A DNA stretch of 64,000 nt from an uncultured Paracoccaceae bacterium (GTDB lineage Bacteria > Pseudomonadota > Alphaproteobacteria > Rhodobacterales > Rhodobacteraceae), in contig CAKSTR010000002.1 of the NCBI GenBank assembly GCA_934500835.1, positions 310,001 to 374,000 of the forward strand, written 5' to 3'. Below are positions 47,168 to 57,333 of this stretch, one piece after another (the stretch's first letter is position 1; each line of letters begins with the position of its first letter). Position numbers and translations under genes: made by a program. The notes beneath the pieces are model-generated. The model searched no databases, was not told the DNA's origin, and saw only the letters and a list, made by a program, of their open reading frames with translations.

Positions 47168-47941
47168 ATGCTTCTTGCGATAGACTGCGGCAATACCAAC
47201 ACCGTCTTCTCGGTCTGGGACGGGGCGACGTTTCTTGCCACCTGGCGTATCGCCACCGATCACAAGCGCACGGCGGACGAATATTTCGTCTGGCTCTCCA
47301 GCATGATGATGCTGACGAAGACCGAGGCGCTGATCACCGAAGTCATCATCTCCTCGACCGTGCCGCGCGTGGTCTTCAACCTGCGCGTCCTTTGCGACCG
47401 CTATTTCCACTGCCGCCCGCTGGTGGTGGGCAAGCCCGAATGCCGTCTGCCGGTGGCTCCGCGCGTCGATCAGGGCACCGCGGTCGGTCCCGACCGGCTG
47501 GTCAATACAGTCGCCGGCCATGCCCGCCACGGCGGCGATCTGATCGTGGTCGATTTCGGCACCGCCACCACCTTCGACGTGGTCGATCAGGACGGCGCCT
47601 ATGTCGGCGGCGTCATCGCCCCCGGCGTCAACCTCTCGCTTGAGGCGCTGCACATGGCCGCCGCCGCCCTGCCGCATATCGACATCGCCAAACCCGCCCG
47701 CGCCATCGGCACCAATACCGTGGCCTGCATGCAATCGGGCGTCTACTGGGGCTATGTCGGCCTGATCGAGGGCATCGTGCGCGAGGTGCGCCGCGAGCGT
47801 CCGCGCCCGTCGAAAGTCATCGCCACCGGCGGCCTTGCCGGGCTGTTCGCCCAAGGCACCGATGTATTCCATTCCATCGAGGATGATCTGACCATGCACG
47901 GTCTCGTCCTCATCAACGATTTCAACAAGGAAACCGCATGA
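47168..47941 (+). CDS. coaX: Type III pantothenate kinase
   Basis: A 257-residue ASKHA-fold kinase. The N-terminal phosphate loop LLAIDCGNTNTVFSVWDG, GPDRLVNTVAGHARHGGDLIVVDFGTATTFDVVD and VATGGLAG-like C-terminal IATGGLAGLF are typical of CoaX. It makes 4'-phosphopantothenate for CoA. It overlaps rnj by 4 bases (ATGA). The birA-coaX-rnj order is common in this family of bacteria. Confidence 0.95.
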   Translation: MLLAIDCGNTNTVFSVWDGATFLATWRIATDHKRTADEYFVWLSSMMMLTKTEALITEVIISSTVPRVVFNLRVLCDRYFHCRPLVVGKPECRLPVAPRVDQGTAVGPDRLVNTVAGHARHGGDLIVVDFGTATTFDVVDQDGAYVGGVIAPGVNLSLEALHMAAAALPHIDIAKPARAIGTNTVACMQSGVYWGYVGLIEGIVREVRRERPRPSKVIATGGLAGLFAQGTDVFHSIEDDLTMHGLVLINDFNKETA

Positions 47942-49614
47942 GCAAGGACCGCCTTATCTATCTTCCCCTCGGAGGCGCCGGCGAGATCGGCATGAACGCC
48001 TATGTCTACGGCTACGGCGCACCGGGCAAGGAGCGCCTGATCCTTGTCGACCTGGGCGTGACCTTCCCCGACATGGACGGCGCGCCCGGGGTCGAGGTGA
48101 TCATGCCCGACATCAGCTGGCTGGAAGAGCGTATCGACCGGCTGGAAGCGATCTTCATCACCCATGCGCATGAGGACCATATCGGCGCGCTTGGCCTGCT
48201 GTGGCCAAAGCTGAAGAAGCCGGTCTACGCCCGCCGCTTCACCGCCACCATCGGCCGGCTGAAGCTGGAAGAAGAGGGCCTGCCGACCGACGCCCTGATC
48301 ACGGTCGAGCCACGCCCCCATGTGGTCGAGGCCGGGCCATTCCGCGTCCAGTTCATGCCGGTGGCGCATTCCATCCCCGAAAGCGGCGCGTTGATCATCG
48401 ACACACCGGTCGGGCGGCTGGTCCATTCCGGTGATTTCAAACTGGATCAAAGCCCGGTGGTGGGCGAGCCGTGGGACGATGCCGCGTGGCAGGCCGTCGC
48501 CGCTGAACGCCCGGTCAAGGCGCTGATGTGCGATTCGACCAACGTGTTCGCGACCCATCAGGGCCGGTCGGAAGCCACGCTGGCCGCCCCGCTGACCGAG
48601 CTGATCGCGAAAGCCCCGGGCCTGTTCGTCGCCACCACCTTCGGGTCGAACGTGGCGCGGCTGAAAACGCTGGCCGAGGCAGCACGCGCCGCCGACCGCT
48701 CGATCTGCGTGCTGGGCCGGTCGATGAAGCGGATGCTTTCGGCCTCGGAAGAGGCGGGGGTGCTGCAGGGTTTCCCCCGCGTCGTCAGCCCCGAAGAGGC
48801 GCTGGAAGTCCCGCGCCGCAACCTGATGCTGCTGGTCACCGGCAGCCAGGGCGAACGCCGGGCAGCTTCTGCGGCGCTGTCGCGCGGCAGATATCTTGGC
48901 TTCGAGATGAAAGAGGGCGACAGCTTCCTTTTCTCCTCGCGCACCATCCCGGGCAATGAGCGGGGGGTGATCCGGATCTGGAACGCCTTCTCGGAAATGG
49001 GCGTCACGGTGATCGATGACAATGGCGGGCTTTACCATGTCTCGGGCCATGCCAACCGCCCGGATCTGGAGCATGTCCACCGGCTGCTGCTGCCCGACAT
49101 GCTGGTGCCGATGCATGGCGAGCACCGCCATCTGGCCGAACATGTCCGCATCGCGCATGAGGCCGGCATCGCGGCGGCGGTGGCGGTGAACGGCACCATG
49201 CTGGACCTGACGGGCGATATGCCTGCGGTGGCGGAATACATCGAGACCGGCCGGGTCTATCTGGACGGCACCGTGCTGATCGGCGCCATGGACGGGGTGG
49301 TCCGCGACCGGATCCGCATGGCGCTGAACGGTCATGTGCTGGTGACGGTGATCCTTGACGAGAACGACGAGCCGATGGGCGACCCCTGGGTCGAGCTTTC
49401 GGGCCTGACCGATCAGGGCAAGGGCGGGCGGTTGCTGAACGAGACCATGGAAGGCGACCTGACCGAGTATATGGAGCGCGCGGGCCGCAAGGTGCTGAAG
49501 GACGACGACCGGCTTGATGAGGAAATCCGCAAGGTGGTGCGCCAGGTCGCGATGGAAGAGATCGGCAAGAAGCCCGAGGTGACGGTGGTCGTCAGCCGTC
49601 TGGTGGCCGAATAG
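47938..49614 (+). CDS. rnj: Ribonuclease J
   Basis: A 558-residue metallo-beta-lactamase/beta-CASP RNase. The metal motif HAHEDHIG (near residue 77), HSIPESG, HSGDFK and the C-terminal beta-CASP motif PMHGEHRHL are present. It degrades and matures RNA with endo- and 5'-exonuclease activity. It is coupled to coaX and followed by a strong bidirectional terminator. Confidence 0.95.
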   Translation: MSKDRLIYLPLGGAGEIGMNAYVYGYGAPGKERLILVDLGVTFPDMDGAPGVEVIMPDISWLEERIDRLEAIFITHAHEDHIGALGLLWPKLKKPVYARRFTATIGRLKLEEEGLPTDALITVEPRPHVVEAGPFRVQFMPVAHSIPESGALIIDTPVGRLVHSGDFKLDQSPVVGEPWDDAAWQAVAAERPVKALMCDSTNVFATHQGRSEATLAAPLTELIAKAPGLFVATTFGSNVARLKTLAEAARAADRSICVLGRSMKRMLSASEEAGVLQGFPRVVSPEEALEVPRRNLMLLVTGSQGERRAASAALSRGRYLGFEMKEGDSFLFSSRTIPGNERGVIRIWNAFSEMGVTVIDDNGGLYHVSGHANRPDLEHVHRLLLPDMLVPMHGEHRHLAEHVRIAHEAGIAAAVAVNGTMLDLTGDMPAVAEYIETGRVYLDGTVLIGAMDGVVRDRIRMALNGHVLVTVILDENDEPMGDPWVELSGLTDQGKGGRLLNETMEGDLTEYMERAGRKVLKDDDRLDEEIRKVVRQVAMEEIGKKPEVTVVVSRLVAE

Positions 49615-49647
49615 AACGACTATTCGGCAAGGCTTCCGGAAGATGAA

Positions 49648-49673
49648 AAAAGGGGCCGCAAGCGGCCCCTTTT
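49648..49673. terminator. Bidirectional intrinsic terminator after rnj
   Basis: GGGGCCGC and GCGGCCCC pair around AA, flanked by A-run on the left and TTTT on the right, a classical hairpin and T-tract in both directions. It separates rnj from the convergent helicase gene. Confidence 0.9.
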
Positions 49674-49691
49674 CCTGTTGGTGCGGCAGCG

Positions 49692-49714
49692 ACGGGTTTT
49701 CGACGAAAACCCGT
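49692..49714. terminator. Palindrome family 2, copy 3 (arms ACGGGTTTTCG / CGAAAACCCGT)
   Basis: A perfect 23-base palindrome of the same design as the 27533 copy, just after the 49648-49673 terminator and 9 bases before the helicase stop. It would act as the terminator for the helicase gene. Confidence 0.7.
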
Positions 49715-49722
49715 GCCCGGCA

Positions 49723-51363
49723 TCAGCTTTCGTGATCGGCCGCCGCGGGCGCTTCGTCTGCGGCTTCGGTCTCATCGACCGGGGTGCTCTTGATGGCAAA
49801 GCTGCGGGTCAGGAAGTCGGGCATGTGGTCGCCCAGACCCACCACGGCGGGGCCGTCATCGCGGCGGTCGCGGCCCTGGCGGCGGTCGTCCCTTGGCTCG
49901 CGCGGCTCATGGGCGGCGGCATCGCGGCCGGGCTCGCGCGGGGCGGGGGCGCGGCGATCCTCGCGCCGGTCGCGCCCGCCGGGGCGGCGATCCTCGCGCG
50001 GCTCGGTCCGGCGGTCTTCGCGCAGCTCGCTATGCGGCTCGTCCGCAGGCGCAGGTGCGGTGGCGACCAGCGGCTGGGTCGGCGCCTCTTCCCCATGCGG
50101 TTGCGGCTTGCGTTCACGGTCGCGGCCGCGACCACTGTCCTTGCCGCCGCGGCCGCGCGGGCCACCACGGTCTTCGCGCGGGGGGCGGTCGCTGCCGGCC
50201 GAGGCCAGATCCAGCCCCTCGGGCATCGGCGCCCGCGGGATTTCCTGCTTCACCAGCGATTCAATCGCGGCAAGGTATTTGCCGTCCGCCGGCACCGCGA
50301 TGGTGAAGGCCTTGCCCAGACGGCCGGCCCGGCCGGTGCGGCCGATGCGGTGGACGTAATCCTCGGGGTGCGAGGGCACGTCGAAGTTGAAGACATGGCT
50401 GACCGCCGGAATGTCCAGCCCCCGCGCCGCCACATCCGAGGCGACAAGGATATGCAAGGACCCGTCGCGGAAGGCGTCCAGAGTCTTCATGCGTTCGGAT
50501 TGCGCAAGGTCGCCATGGATGGGAGAGGCGTTGAACCCATGAGATTTCAACGACTTCGCCACCACATCCACATCCATCTTGCGGTTGCAGAACACGATGG
50601 CATTGGTGCAGGCCTCGCCCTCGGCGCGGATCAGCTCGCGCAGGACGGCGCGCTTTTCGGTAAAGCTGCGGTCCTTGCGGGTGGGGGTGAACTGCACCAG
50701 CCCCTGGGTGATCGTGGTCGAGGTGGTGGCCTGGCGCGCCACCTCGATCTTGGCCGGATTGGTCAGGAAGGTGTTGGTGATCCGCTCGATCTCGGGCGCC
50801 ATGGTGGCCGAGTAGAACATGGTTTGCCGGGTGAAGGGGGTCAGCTGGAAAATGCGCTCGATGTCCGGGATGAAACCCATGTCCAGCATGCGGTCGGCTT
50901 CGTCCACCACCATGATCTGCACGCCGGTCAGCAGCAGTTTGCCGCGCTCGAAATGGTCGAGAAGGCGGCCGGGGGTGGCGATCAGCACATCGACGCCACG
51001 GTCGATCAGCTTGTCCTGCTCGCCAAAGGAAACCCCGCCGATCAGCAGGGCCTTCGTCAGCCGGGTGTTCTTGGCATAGATGTCGAAGTTCTCGGCCACC
51101 TGCGCGGCCAGTTCGCGCGTCGGCGCCAGCACAAGGCTGCGCGGCATCCGGGCGCGGGCGCGGCCCTGACCCAGCAGGGTGATCATCGGCAGCGTGAAGC
51201 TGGCGGTCTTGCCGGTGCCGGTCTGGGCGATGCCCAGAACATCGCGGCCTTTCAGGGCCTCGGGGATGGCCTGGGCCTGAATCGGGGTAGGGGTCTCGTA
51301 GCCAGCTTCAGAGATGGCTTGCAGCACGCGCGGGTCCAGCGCGAGGTCGGAAAACTTGGTCAT
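49723..51363 (-). CDS. DEAD-box RNA helicase, RhlE-like
   Basis: A 546-residue helicase. Q-motif region FSDLALDPRVLQAI, motif I AQTGTGKT, Ia PTRELA, motif II DEAD, motif III SAT, and motif VI HRIGRTGRAGR are intact in the first 370 residues. The last 170 are rich in Arg, Asp, Glu and Gly (REDRR/GRDRR repeats), a low-complexity RNA-binding tail. ATG 51363 is chosen as MTKFSDLALD; earlier ATGs give non-conserved sequence. It faces rnj. Confidence 0.93.
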   Translation of the reverse strand: MTKFSDLALDPRVLQAISEAGYETPTPIQAQAIPEALKGRDVLGIAQTGTGKTASFTLPMITLLGQGRARARMPRSLVLAPTRELAAQVAENFDIYAKNTRLTKALLIGGVSFGEQDKLIDRGVDVLIATPGRLLDHFERGKLLLTGVQIMVVDEADRMLDMGFIPDIERIFQLTPFTRQTMFYSATMAPEIERITNTFLTNPAKIEVARQATTSTTITQGLVQFTPTRKDRSFTEKRAVLRELIRAEGEACTNAIVFCNRKMDVDVVAKSLKSHGFNASPIHGDLAQSERMKTLDAFRDGSLHILVASDVAARGLDIPAVSHVFNFDVPSHPEDYVHRIGRTGRAGRLGKAFTIAVPADGKYLAAIESLVKQEIPRAPMPEGLDLASAGSDRPPREDRGGPRGRGGKDSGRGRDRERKPQPHGEEAPTQPLVATAPAPADEPHSELREDRRTEPREDRRPGGRDRREDRRAPAPREPGRDAAAHEPREPRDDRRQGRDRRDDGPAVVGLGDHMPDFLTRSFAIKSTPVDETEAADEAPAAADHES

Positions 51364-51552
51364 CAGCGTCCTGTCATGGCGGGATCGGCCCGCACGGGTC
51401 ACGGGACGCTGGCTTTGGGCGCCCCAATCAGATGCCCACCACATTATGGGCTTCACAGGCCCTAGCGCAAACGCGCCCGAAGGTCAACGCAGCCGGAAAA
51501 GGAGGGCGGACACCGCCGCAGATCCGGGCGAGGGCGACGGGCGGCCCGCGTC

Positions 51553-53151
51553 CTAGCCCATCATCTCTTTGGTCGCCGTCAGCTGCGCGCCCGGATAGTC
51601 GCGGACCACACGGTCGATGTCCCATTGCAGCCGGGTCAGGAACACCAGATCGCCGTCGGAATCCGTGGCGATATGCTGCTTGTTGACGTTCACCAGCTTT
51701 TCGATCTCGGCCTTGTCGCCGGAAATCCAGCGGGCAGAGGTGAAGTTCGACCCCTCGAACCGCACCGGGATCTGGTATTCCTGCTCGATCCGGCTGGCCA
51801 GCACGTCGAATTGCAGCGCGCCGACCACGCCCACGATGAAGCCCGATCCGATCATCGGCTTGAAGACCTTGGCGGCCCCTTCCTCGGCGAATTGCATCAG
51901 GGCCTTTTCCAGATGCTTGGCCTTCATCGGGTCGGTGGCGCGGATGTTCTGCAGCAACTCCGGCGCGAAGGACGGGATGCCGGTGAAGCGCAGCGTCTCG
52001 CCCTCGGTCAGCGCGTCGCCGATGCGCAACTGCCCGTGGTTCGGGATGCCGATGATGTCGCCGGCCCAGGCCTCTTCGGCCAGTTCGCGGTCGGCGGCCA
52101 GGAACAGGACGGGGTTCGACACCGCCATGATCTTCTTGCTGCGCACATGCGTCAGCTTCATCCCGCGTTCGAAATGACCCGAGGCGAGACGGACAAAGGC
52201 CACCCGGTCGCGGTGCTTGGGGTCCATATTGGCCTGCACCTTGAAGACGAAGCCCGTCACCGGGCCTTCCTCCGCGCCCACCGCGCGTTCGGCGGCCTTT
52301 TGCGGCTGCGGTTCCGGCCCGAAGGCGCCGATGCCGTCCATCAGCTCTTTCACCCCGAAGGAGTTGATGGCCGATCCGAACCAGATCGGCGTCATCGCGC
52401 CATGCAGAAAGGCGTGGCGGTCGAAGGACGGAAGAAGTTCCCGCGCCATTTCAATCTCTTCGCGCAGTTTCCTCAACTGATCCGCCGGGATGTGATCAGC
52501 CAGCTTCGCATCGTCCAGCCCCTTGATCTGGATCGATTCGGCAACCTTGTTGCGGTCGGCGCGGTCCATGATCTCAAGCCGGTCGTTCAAGAGATCATAG
52601 GCGCCGAGGAAGTCGCGCCCCGAGCCGATCGGCCAGGACGCCGGGCAGACGTCGATCGCCAGATTCTCCTGAATCTCGTCGATGATCTCGAACGTGTCGC
52701 GGCTGTCGCGGTCCATCTTGTTGCAGAAGGTCAGGATCGGCAGATCGCGCAGCCGGCATACCTCGAACAGCTTGCGGGTCTGGGATTCGACGCCCTTGGC
52801 GCCGTCGATCACCATGATCGCCGCATCCACCGCCGTCAGCGTGCGGTAGGTGTCTTCCGAGAAATCGCTGTGGCCGGGGGTGTCGACCAGATTGAACCGA
52901 TAGGGGCCGAACTCGAACGACATCGCCGAGGCCGAGACCGAGATGCCGCGGTCCTGCTCCAGCTTGAGGAAGTCGGACCGCGTGCGCCGCGCCTCGCCCT
53001 TGGCGCGGACCTGGCCGGCCATCTGGATCGCGCCGCCGAACAGCAGGAACTTTTCGGTCAGCGTGGTCTTGCCGGCGTCGGGGTGCGCGATGATCGCAAA
53101 GGTCCGGCGGCGGGCGATTTCGGGCGGAAGGGGGGGGGCGTTGTCCAGCAT
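51553..53151 (-). CDS. prfC: Peptide chain release factor 3
   Basis: A 532-residue translational GTPase. G1 AHPDAGKTTLTE, G3 DTPGHSDFSEDT and G4 NKMDRDSRDTFE are intact, followed by domain II (RDRVAFVRLASGHFERGMKLTHVR) and the C-terminal RF3 domain ending ATKEMMG. It recycles class-I release factors. It is monocistronic. The 189 bases between it and the helicase gene hold no recognisable feature. Confidence 0.96.
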   Translation of the reverse strand: MLDNAPPLPPEIARRRTFAIIAHPDAGKTTLTEKFLLFGGAIQMAGQVRAKGEARRTRSDFLKLEQDRGISVSASAMSFEFGPYRFNLVDTPGHSDFSEDTYRTLTAVDAAIMVIDGAKGVESQTRKLFEVCRLRDLPILTFCNKMDRDSRDTFEIIDEIQENLAIDVCPASWPIGSGRDFLGAYDLLNDRLEIMDRADRNKVAESIQIKGLDDAKLADHIPADQLRKLREEIEMARELLPSFDRHAFLHGAMTPIWFGSAINSFGVKELMDGIGAFGPEPQPQKAAERAVGAEEGPVTGFVFKVQANMDPKHRDRVAFVRLASGHFERGMKLTHVRSKKIMAVSNPVLFLAADRELAEEAWAGDIIGIPNHGQLRIGDALTEGETLRFTGIPSFAPELLQNIRATDPMKAKHLEKALMQFAEEGAAKVFKPMIGSGFIVGVVGALQFDVLASRIEQEYQIPVRFEGSNFTSARWISGDKAEIEKLVNVNKQHIATDSDGDLVFLTRLQWDIDRVVRDYPGAQLTATKEMMG

Positions 53152-53234
53152 GGCGCGCCTTCTAGCGGGAATGCAGCACCTCGTCCACGGTCAGAGAATG
53201 CCCGGACCGCCAATCTTCAGCCCGGGCCGCACCG

Positions 53235-54266
53235 TCAATCGGCGTCGCCCGGCAAGGGATTGCGACGGCGGCGGCGCACCGGCTGGAACAGGGCCGAGGG
53301 GCCGACCTGCGACAGGAACTGGCGGCTGGCCTCGGTCCCGAAATGCTGCACCTGCGCAAGTCCGGGGAAGCTGGCCTGCACCTCGGCCGCGATTTCGGCG
53401 GGCAGGCGGCTGACGGTGGCATCGTTCACCATCAGGCTTTCGGCGGGGATGCCCTCGGCATAGATGATCTCGTGCCGCTCGAACACAAGGCTGAAGTATT
53501 CCACGGCGCCGCCTTCGCGGATGAAGACATTCTCGTCATCGACCAGATGCCTGGCCTGCACCAGCAGTTCCGAGGTCGGAAGGCCGGGGATGCGCTTGCG
53601 CTGATAGAGGAACATCCGGTGGTGCTGGCTGACGATCAGATCGCCCGAATTGCCCAGCGTGCCAGCCAGAATGACCACGGGGGCAAAGACGCCATGCGCC
53701 CGCACCGTGGCGCGGCCCAGAAGGCGCAGCGGTTGCGGCCCGTGATCGCGGGTCAACAGCTTGTCGCCGCGCTTCAGTTGTTCGATGGGTTTCTGCGCCC
53801 CGCTGGCCAGCGTGATCATGGTGCCGCGCGCGAAAGACACGCACATCAGATCTGCAAGCCGGGTCTCTTCCGGCGCGGTCTCGACGCTGACCAGCGTGTA
53901 ATCGGCATGCAGCGACAGCGGCGACAGCGGCAGGGCGTAAAGCCGGCCCGAGACCGGCAGCAGCAAGAGTTCCACCTTGTCGCCGTCGGGCGACATCAGC
54001 GTGTAGCGGGCGGCCATCCGCACCACTTCGCCGGGGCTGCCGATGGCGGACCCCTGGGCGACCCGGGGTTCGCTGCCGGCCATGGGGCGGGTCATCACCA
54101 GCCGCAGCGGCCGCGCGGCGGGGTCCAGCTCGTAAATGTCGCCCTCGATCACCGCATCGGGCAGGTCGAGACCGTCACCGGCATTGACGCCGATGGAGAC
54201 ATAGATGTCCTCGGCCGCGAAAAGCTGGCAGGCCTGGCCGGGTGGTGGAGCAGCTGAGGCAGACAT
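53235..54266 (-). CDS. Hint-domain (Hedgehog/intein-type) protein
   Basis: A 343-residue protein. An N-terminal beta-rich region (1-135) is followed by a Hint domain at about 140-285: CVSFARGTMITLASGAQKPIEQLKRGDKLLTRDHG (Cys near 141 at the splice-junction position) and LIVSQHHRMFLYQRKR, ending in EGIPAESLMV. There is no C-terminal homing endonuclease or C-extein Asn signature, so it is not a functional intein. The basic tail (VRRRRRNP) is unusual. This type is common in Rhodobacteraceae, sometimes attached to secreted proteins; no signal peptide is visible. Confidence 0.85.
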   Translation of the reverse strand: MSASAAPPPGQACQLFAAEDIYVSIGVNAGDGLDLPDAVIEGDIYELDPAARPLRLVMTRPMAGSEPRVAQGSAIGSPGEVVRMAARYTLMSPDGDKVELLLLPVSGRLYALPLSPLSLHADYTLVSVETAPEETRLADLMCVSFARGTMITLASGAQKPIEQLKRGDKLLTRDHGPQPLRLLGRATVRAHGVFAPVVILAGTLGNSGDLIVSQHHRMFLYQRKRIPGLPTSELLVQARHLVDDENVFIREGGAVEYFSLVFERHEIIYAEGIPAESLMVNDATVSRLPAEIAAEVQASFPGLAQVQHFGTEASRQFLSQVGPSALFQPVRRRRRNPLPGDAD

Positions 54267-54477
54267 GGTGGCCGACGGACCCTGACAAAGTGGTATGTGA
54301 AGGCCCCCACCTTCAGCCCGTCGAGTTTACCAAGGATGAAGGCCGTTGGTCAAACCCCTGACCCCGGAACAGCTTTCCACGGAAACGGCCCGAAGCTGAG
54401 AGGGGGATTGTTTCGCGTCGGCGGGCTTTCACCGCCGGGCGGCACCGGCTAGGCTGCGGCAAGGAACGGAGGACAGG

Positions 54478-55257
54478 ATGGATCTGGGCATTCGCGGCAA
54501 GAAGGGAATCGTCTGTGCGGCCTCGAAAGGGCTGGGGCGTGGCTGTGCCACGGCGCTGGCCGGGGCGGGCGTCGATCTGGTGATCTGCGCGCGCGGCGCC
54601 GAGGCGCTGGAGGCCACCGCGGCCGAGTTGCGCAGCACCGGCGCGACGGTGACCCCGGTGATCGCCGACATCACCACCGAGGAAGGTCGCGCAGCGGTTC
54701 TGGCGGCGGCGGGATCCCAGGTCGACATCCTTGTGACCAATGCCGGCGGCCCGCCGCCGGGGATGTGGAGCGACTGGAGCCGCGTGGATTTCATCAAGGC
54801 GCTGGATGCCAACATGCTGACGCCGATCGCGCTGATGCAGGCGGTTCTGCCCGGCATGATGGCGCGGGGCTGGGGCAGGGTGGTCAATATCACCTCGGTC
54901 TCGGTCAAGGCGCCGGTGGGGGTGCTTGGCCTGTCGAATGCGGCCCGCGCCGGGCTGACCGGCTTTGTCGCCGGCACCTCCCGGCAGGTGGCGGGCAAGG
55001 GTGTCACCATCAACAACCTTCTGCCCGGCATCCATGCCACCGACCGCGCCGTGGCACTGGATCAGGGCGTGGTGCGGGCGCGGGGCATCTCATACGAAGA
55101 TGCGCAGGCCGAGCGGATGGCGACCATCCCGGTCGGGCGCTATGGCACGCCCGCGGAGTTCGGCGCCGCCTGCGCGTTCCTCTGCTCGGTCCATGCCGGT
55201 TTCATCGTCGGGCAGAACCTGTTGCTGGACGGCGGGGCGGCCAACCTGTCGATGTGA
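54478..55257 (+). CDS. SDR-family protein with degenerate catalytic site
   Basis: A 259-residue Rossmann protein beginning MDLGIRGKKGIVCAASKGLG. The NAD-binding glycine motif is A-x-x-x-G-L-G instead of G-x-x-x-G-I-G, and the usual YxxxK is replaced (GLSNAARAGLTGF), although NAGGPPPG and NNLLPG-like segments remain. This matches the known divergent subgroup of 3-oxoacyl reductase-like SDRs. It may still be an enzyme with altered residues or a binding protein. Preceded by GGAACGGAGGA. Repeat E lies downstream. Confidence 0.87.
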   Translation: MDLGIRGKKGIVCAASKGLGRGCATALAGAGVDLVICARGAEALEATAAELRSTGATVTPVIADITTEEGRAAVLAAAGSQVDILVTNAGGPPPGMWSDWSRVDFIKALDANMLTPIALMQAVLPGMMARGWGRVVNITSVSVKAPVGVLGLSNAARAGLTGFVAGTSRQVAGKGVTINNLLPGIHATDRAVALDQGVVRARGISYEDAQAERMATIPVGRYGTPAEFGAACAFLCSVHAGFIVGQNLLLDGGAANLSM

Positions 55258-55271
55258 GTTCTGGCCGGCGG

Positions 55272-55330
55272 CTGGAGGGGTTTTGCACCCCTCCAGACCT
55301 CCCCGCAGGATATTTTCACCAAGATGAAGG
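55272..55330 (+). repeat. Dispersed repeat, locus E, with 9-bp hairpin
   Basis: CTGGAGGGG (55272-55280) pairs perfectly with CCCCTCCAG (55288-55296), followed by GCAGGATATTTTCACCAAGA then TGAAGG. It lies between the SDR and ABC ATPase genes and is oriented with the SDR gene; probably part of its 3' untranslated region. Confidence 0.75.
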
Positions 55331-55412
55331 CATGGGCAGGCGGGAGCCACGGGTTGCGGCCCGCGGTCTTGGCTGTTATCGGCAGAGCCTGAGCGTTTTG
55401 CACGGGTTTGCG

Positions 55413-56492
<1,080 letters not shown>

Positions 56493-56520
56493 AGAGCGGC
56501 CCCTTGACGACGGGCCGTAT

Positions 56521-56541
56521 CGATTTTTCGTCGAAAAATCG
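56521..56541. terminator. Palindrome family 2, copy 4 (identical to the 27533 copy)
   Basis: The same perfect 21-base palindrome as at 27533-27553, between the ATPase stop and the convergent repressor gene. The exact identity over unrelated neighbours shows it is a dispersed element, not chance. Confidence 0.8.
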
Positions 56542-56552
56542 GGCTGCCCTGA

Positions 56553-56906
56553 CTAGCCGTCCTCTCCCAGTCCCGCCTGCGGCAACAGGGTCGCCACCTT
56601 GGCAAGCAGGCTGCGCGCGGCGCGGGCGCGGGCGGGATCATGCGCCTCGACATGGCGCAGCCCATGGGTCAGGGCATCCAGTTCGTCCTGCGTCAGCATC
56701 GTCGGCGGCAACATCAGGGGCGAGCGCAGGATATAGCCAAGCCCGCGTTCTCCGGTGACAGGCAGCCCGGTTTCCGCCGCCATCGCCATGTCCCGCCAGA
56801 TCGTGCGGGCTGATACGCCAAGCCGTGTCGCCAGCTCGGCTGCGGTGTGCAGCTGGCCGTCGCGCAGGATCTGGATCAGATCATAAAGGCGGGCGTCGCG
56901 TTTCAT
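56553..56906 (-). CDS. Short YafY/DeoR-type HTH repressor
   Basis: A 117-residue protein. The N-terminal HTH_11 (RLYDLIQILRDGQLHTAAELATRLGVSARTIWRDM) and wing (GLPVTGERGLGYILRS) are clear. The usual WYL ligand domain is missing; only about 50 residues follow. It ends naturally at a stop 12 bases before the palindrome. Divergent from tatA and adjoined by an inverted repeat, it is likely autoregulated. A start at 56906 avoids the low-complexity upstream frame. Confidence 0.8.
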   Translation of the reverse strand: MKRDARLYDLIQILRDGQLHTAAELATRLGVSARTIWRDMAMAAETGLPVTGERGLGYILRSPLMLPPTMLTQDELDALTHGLRHVEAHDPARARAARSLLAKVATLLPQAGLGEDG

Positions 56907-56940
56907 CCTGGGGCCTTCTCGCCGTGGGGCGGGTGGGGTC

Positions 56941-56964
56941 AACTGACAAAATACTGTCAGTTGA
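56941..56964. promoter_or_regulatory. Perfect 9-bp inverted repeat, probable operator of the HTH gene
   Basis: CAACTGACA and TGTCAGTTG are separated by 6 bases, giving a TGACA-N6-TGTCA core. It lies 35 bases upstream of the repressor ATG in the divergent region with tatA. A further half-site, TGTCAGTT, occurs at 57021-57028. Confidence 0.75.
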
Positions 56965-57079
56965 CGGTCCGCCGCAAGGTCTTTGGGCTTGGAACCGGCA
57001 CGACCATGGTTCAGAAAAGCTGTCAGTTCATTCAACCCCGGTTCATCCATGGATGGATCGGCAGGCAAGGAGACCACAA

Positions 57080-57289
57080 ATGCACATGGCAAGCCCGCTT
57101 CAGCTTCTGCTGATCGCCATCGTTGTTCTGGTGCTGTTCGGCCGCGGCAAGATCGCCTCGATGATGGGCGAATTCGGCAAGGGCATCACCGCCTTCAAGA
57201 AAGGCGTGAAGGACGGCTCGGAAGAGATCGAGAAAACCGCGGCCGACGCCGCCAAGGACGTCACGCCCGAGGCCAAGGACAAGGTTTGA
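57080..57289 (+). CDS. tatA: Sec-independent protein translocase subunit TatA
   Basis: A 69-residue protein with one N-terminal helix (LQLLLIAIVVLVLFGRGKI) and the conserved FGRGK turn, followed by an amphipathic helix (MMGEFGKGITAFKKGVKDG). AAGGAG lies 7 bases before the ATG. With TatB and TatC it exports folded proteins, such as the 541-residue binding protein at 9.2-10.9 kb. Confidence 0.95.
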   Translation: MHMASPLQLLLIAIVVLVLFGRGKIASMMGEFGKGITAFKKGVKDGSEEIEKTAADAAKDVTPEAKDKV

Positions 57290-57333
57290 TCGGCGCCCCG
57301 ATCCCTTTTCCGACCGCTTGAAAGGCCCGAGAG

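Noticed and set aside
53235..54266. Intein in a host protein
   Set aside because: No N- and C-extein of a known gene, and no C-terminal Asn plus Ser/Thr/Cys junction; it is a free-standing Hint protein.
54765..55412. Upstream extension of the ABC ATPase frame into the SDR gene
   Set aside because: The extension is a shadow of the SDR gene in another frame and is low-complexity; the ATPase begins normally at MTEAPFRLD (55413).
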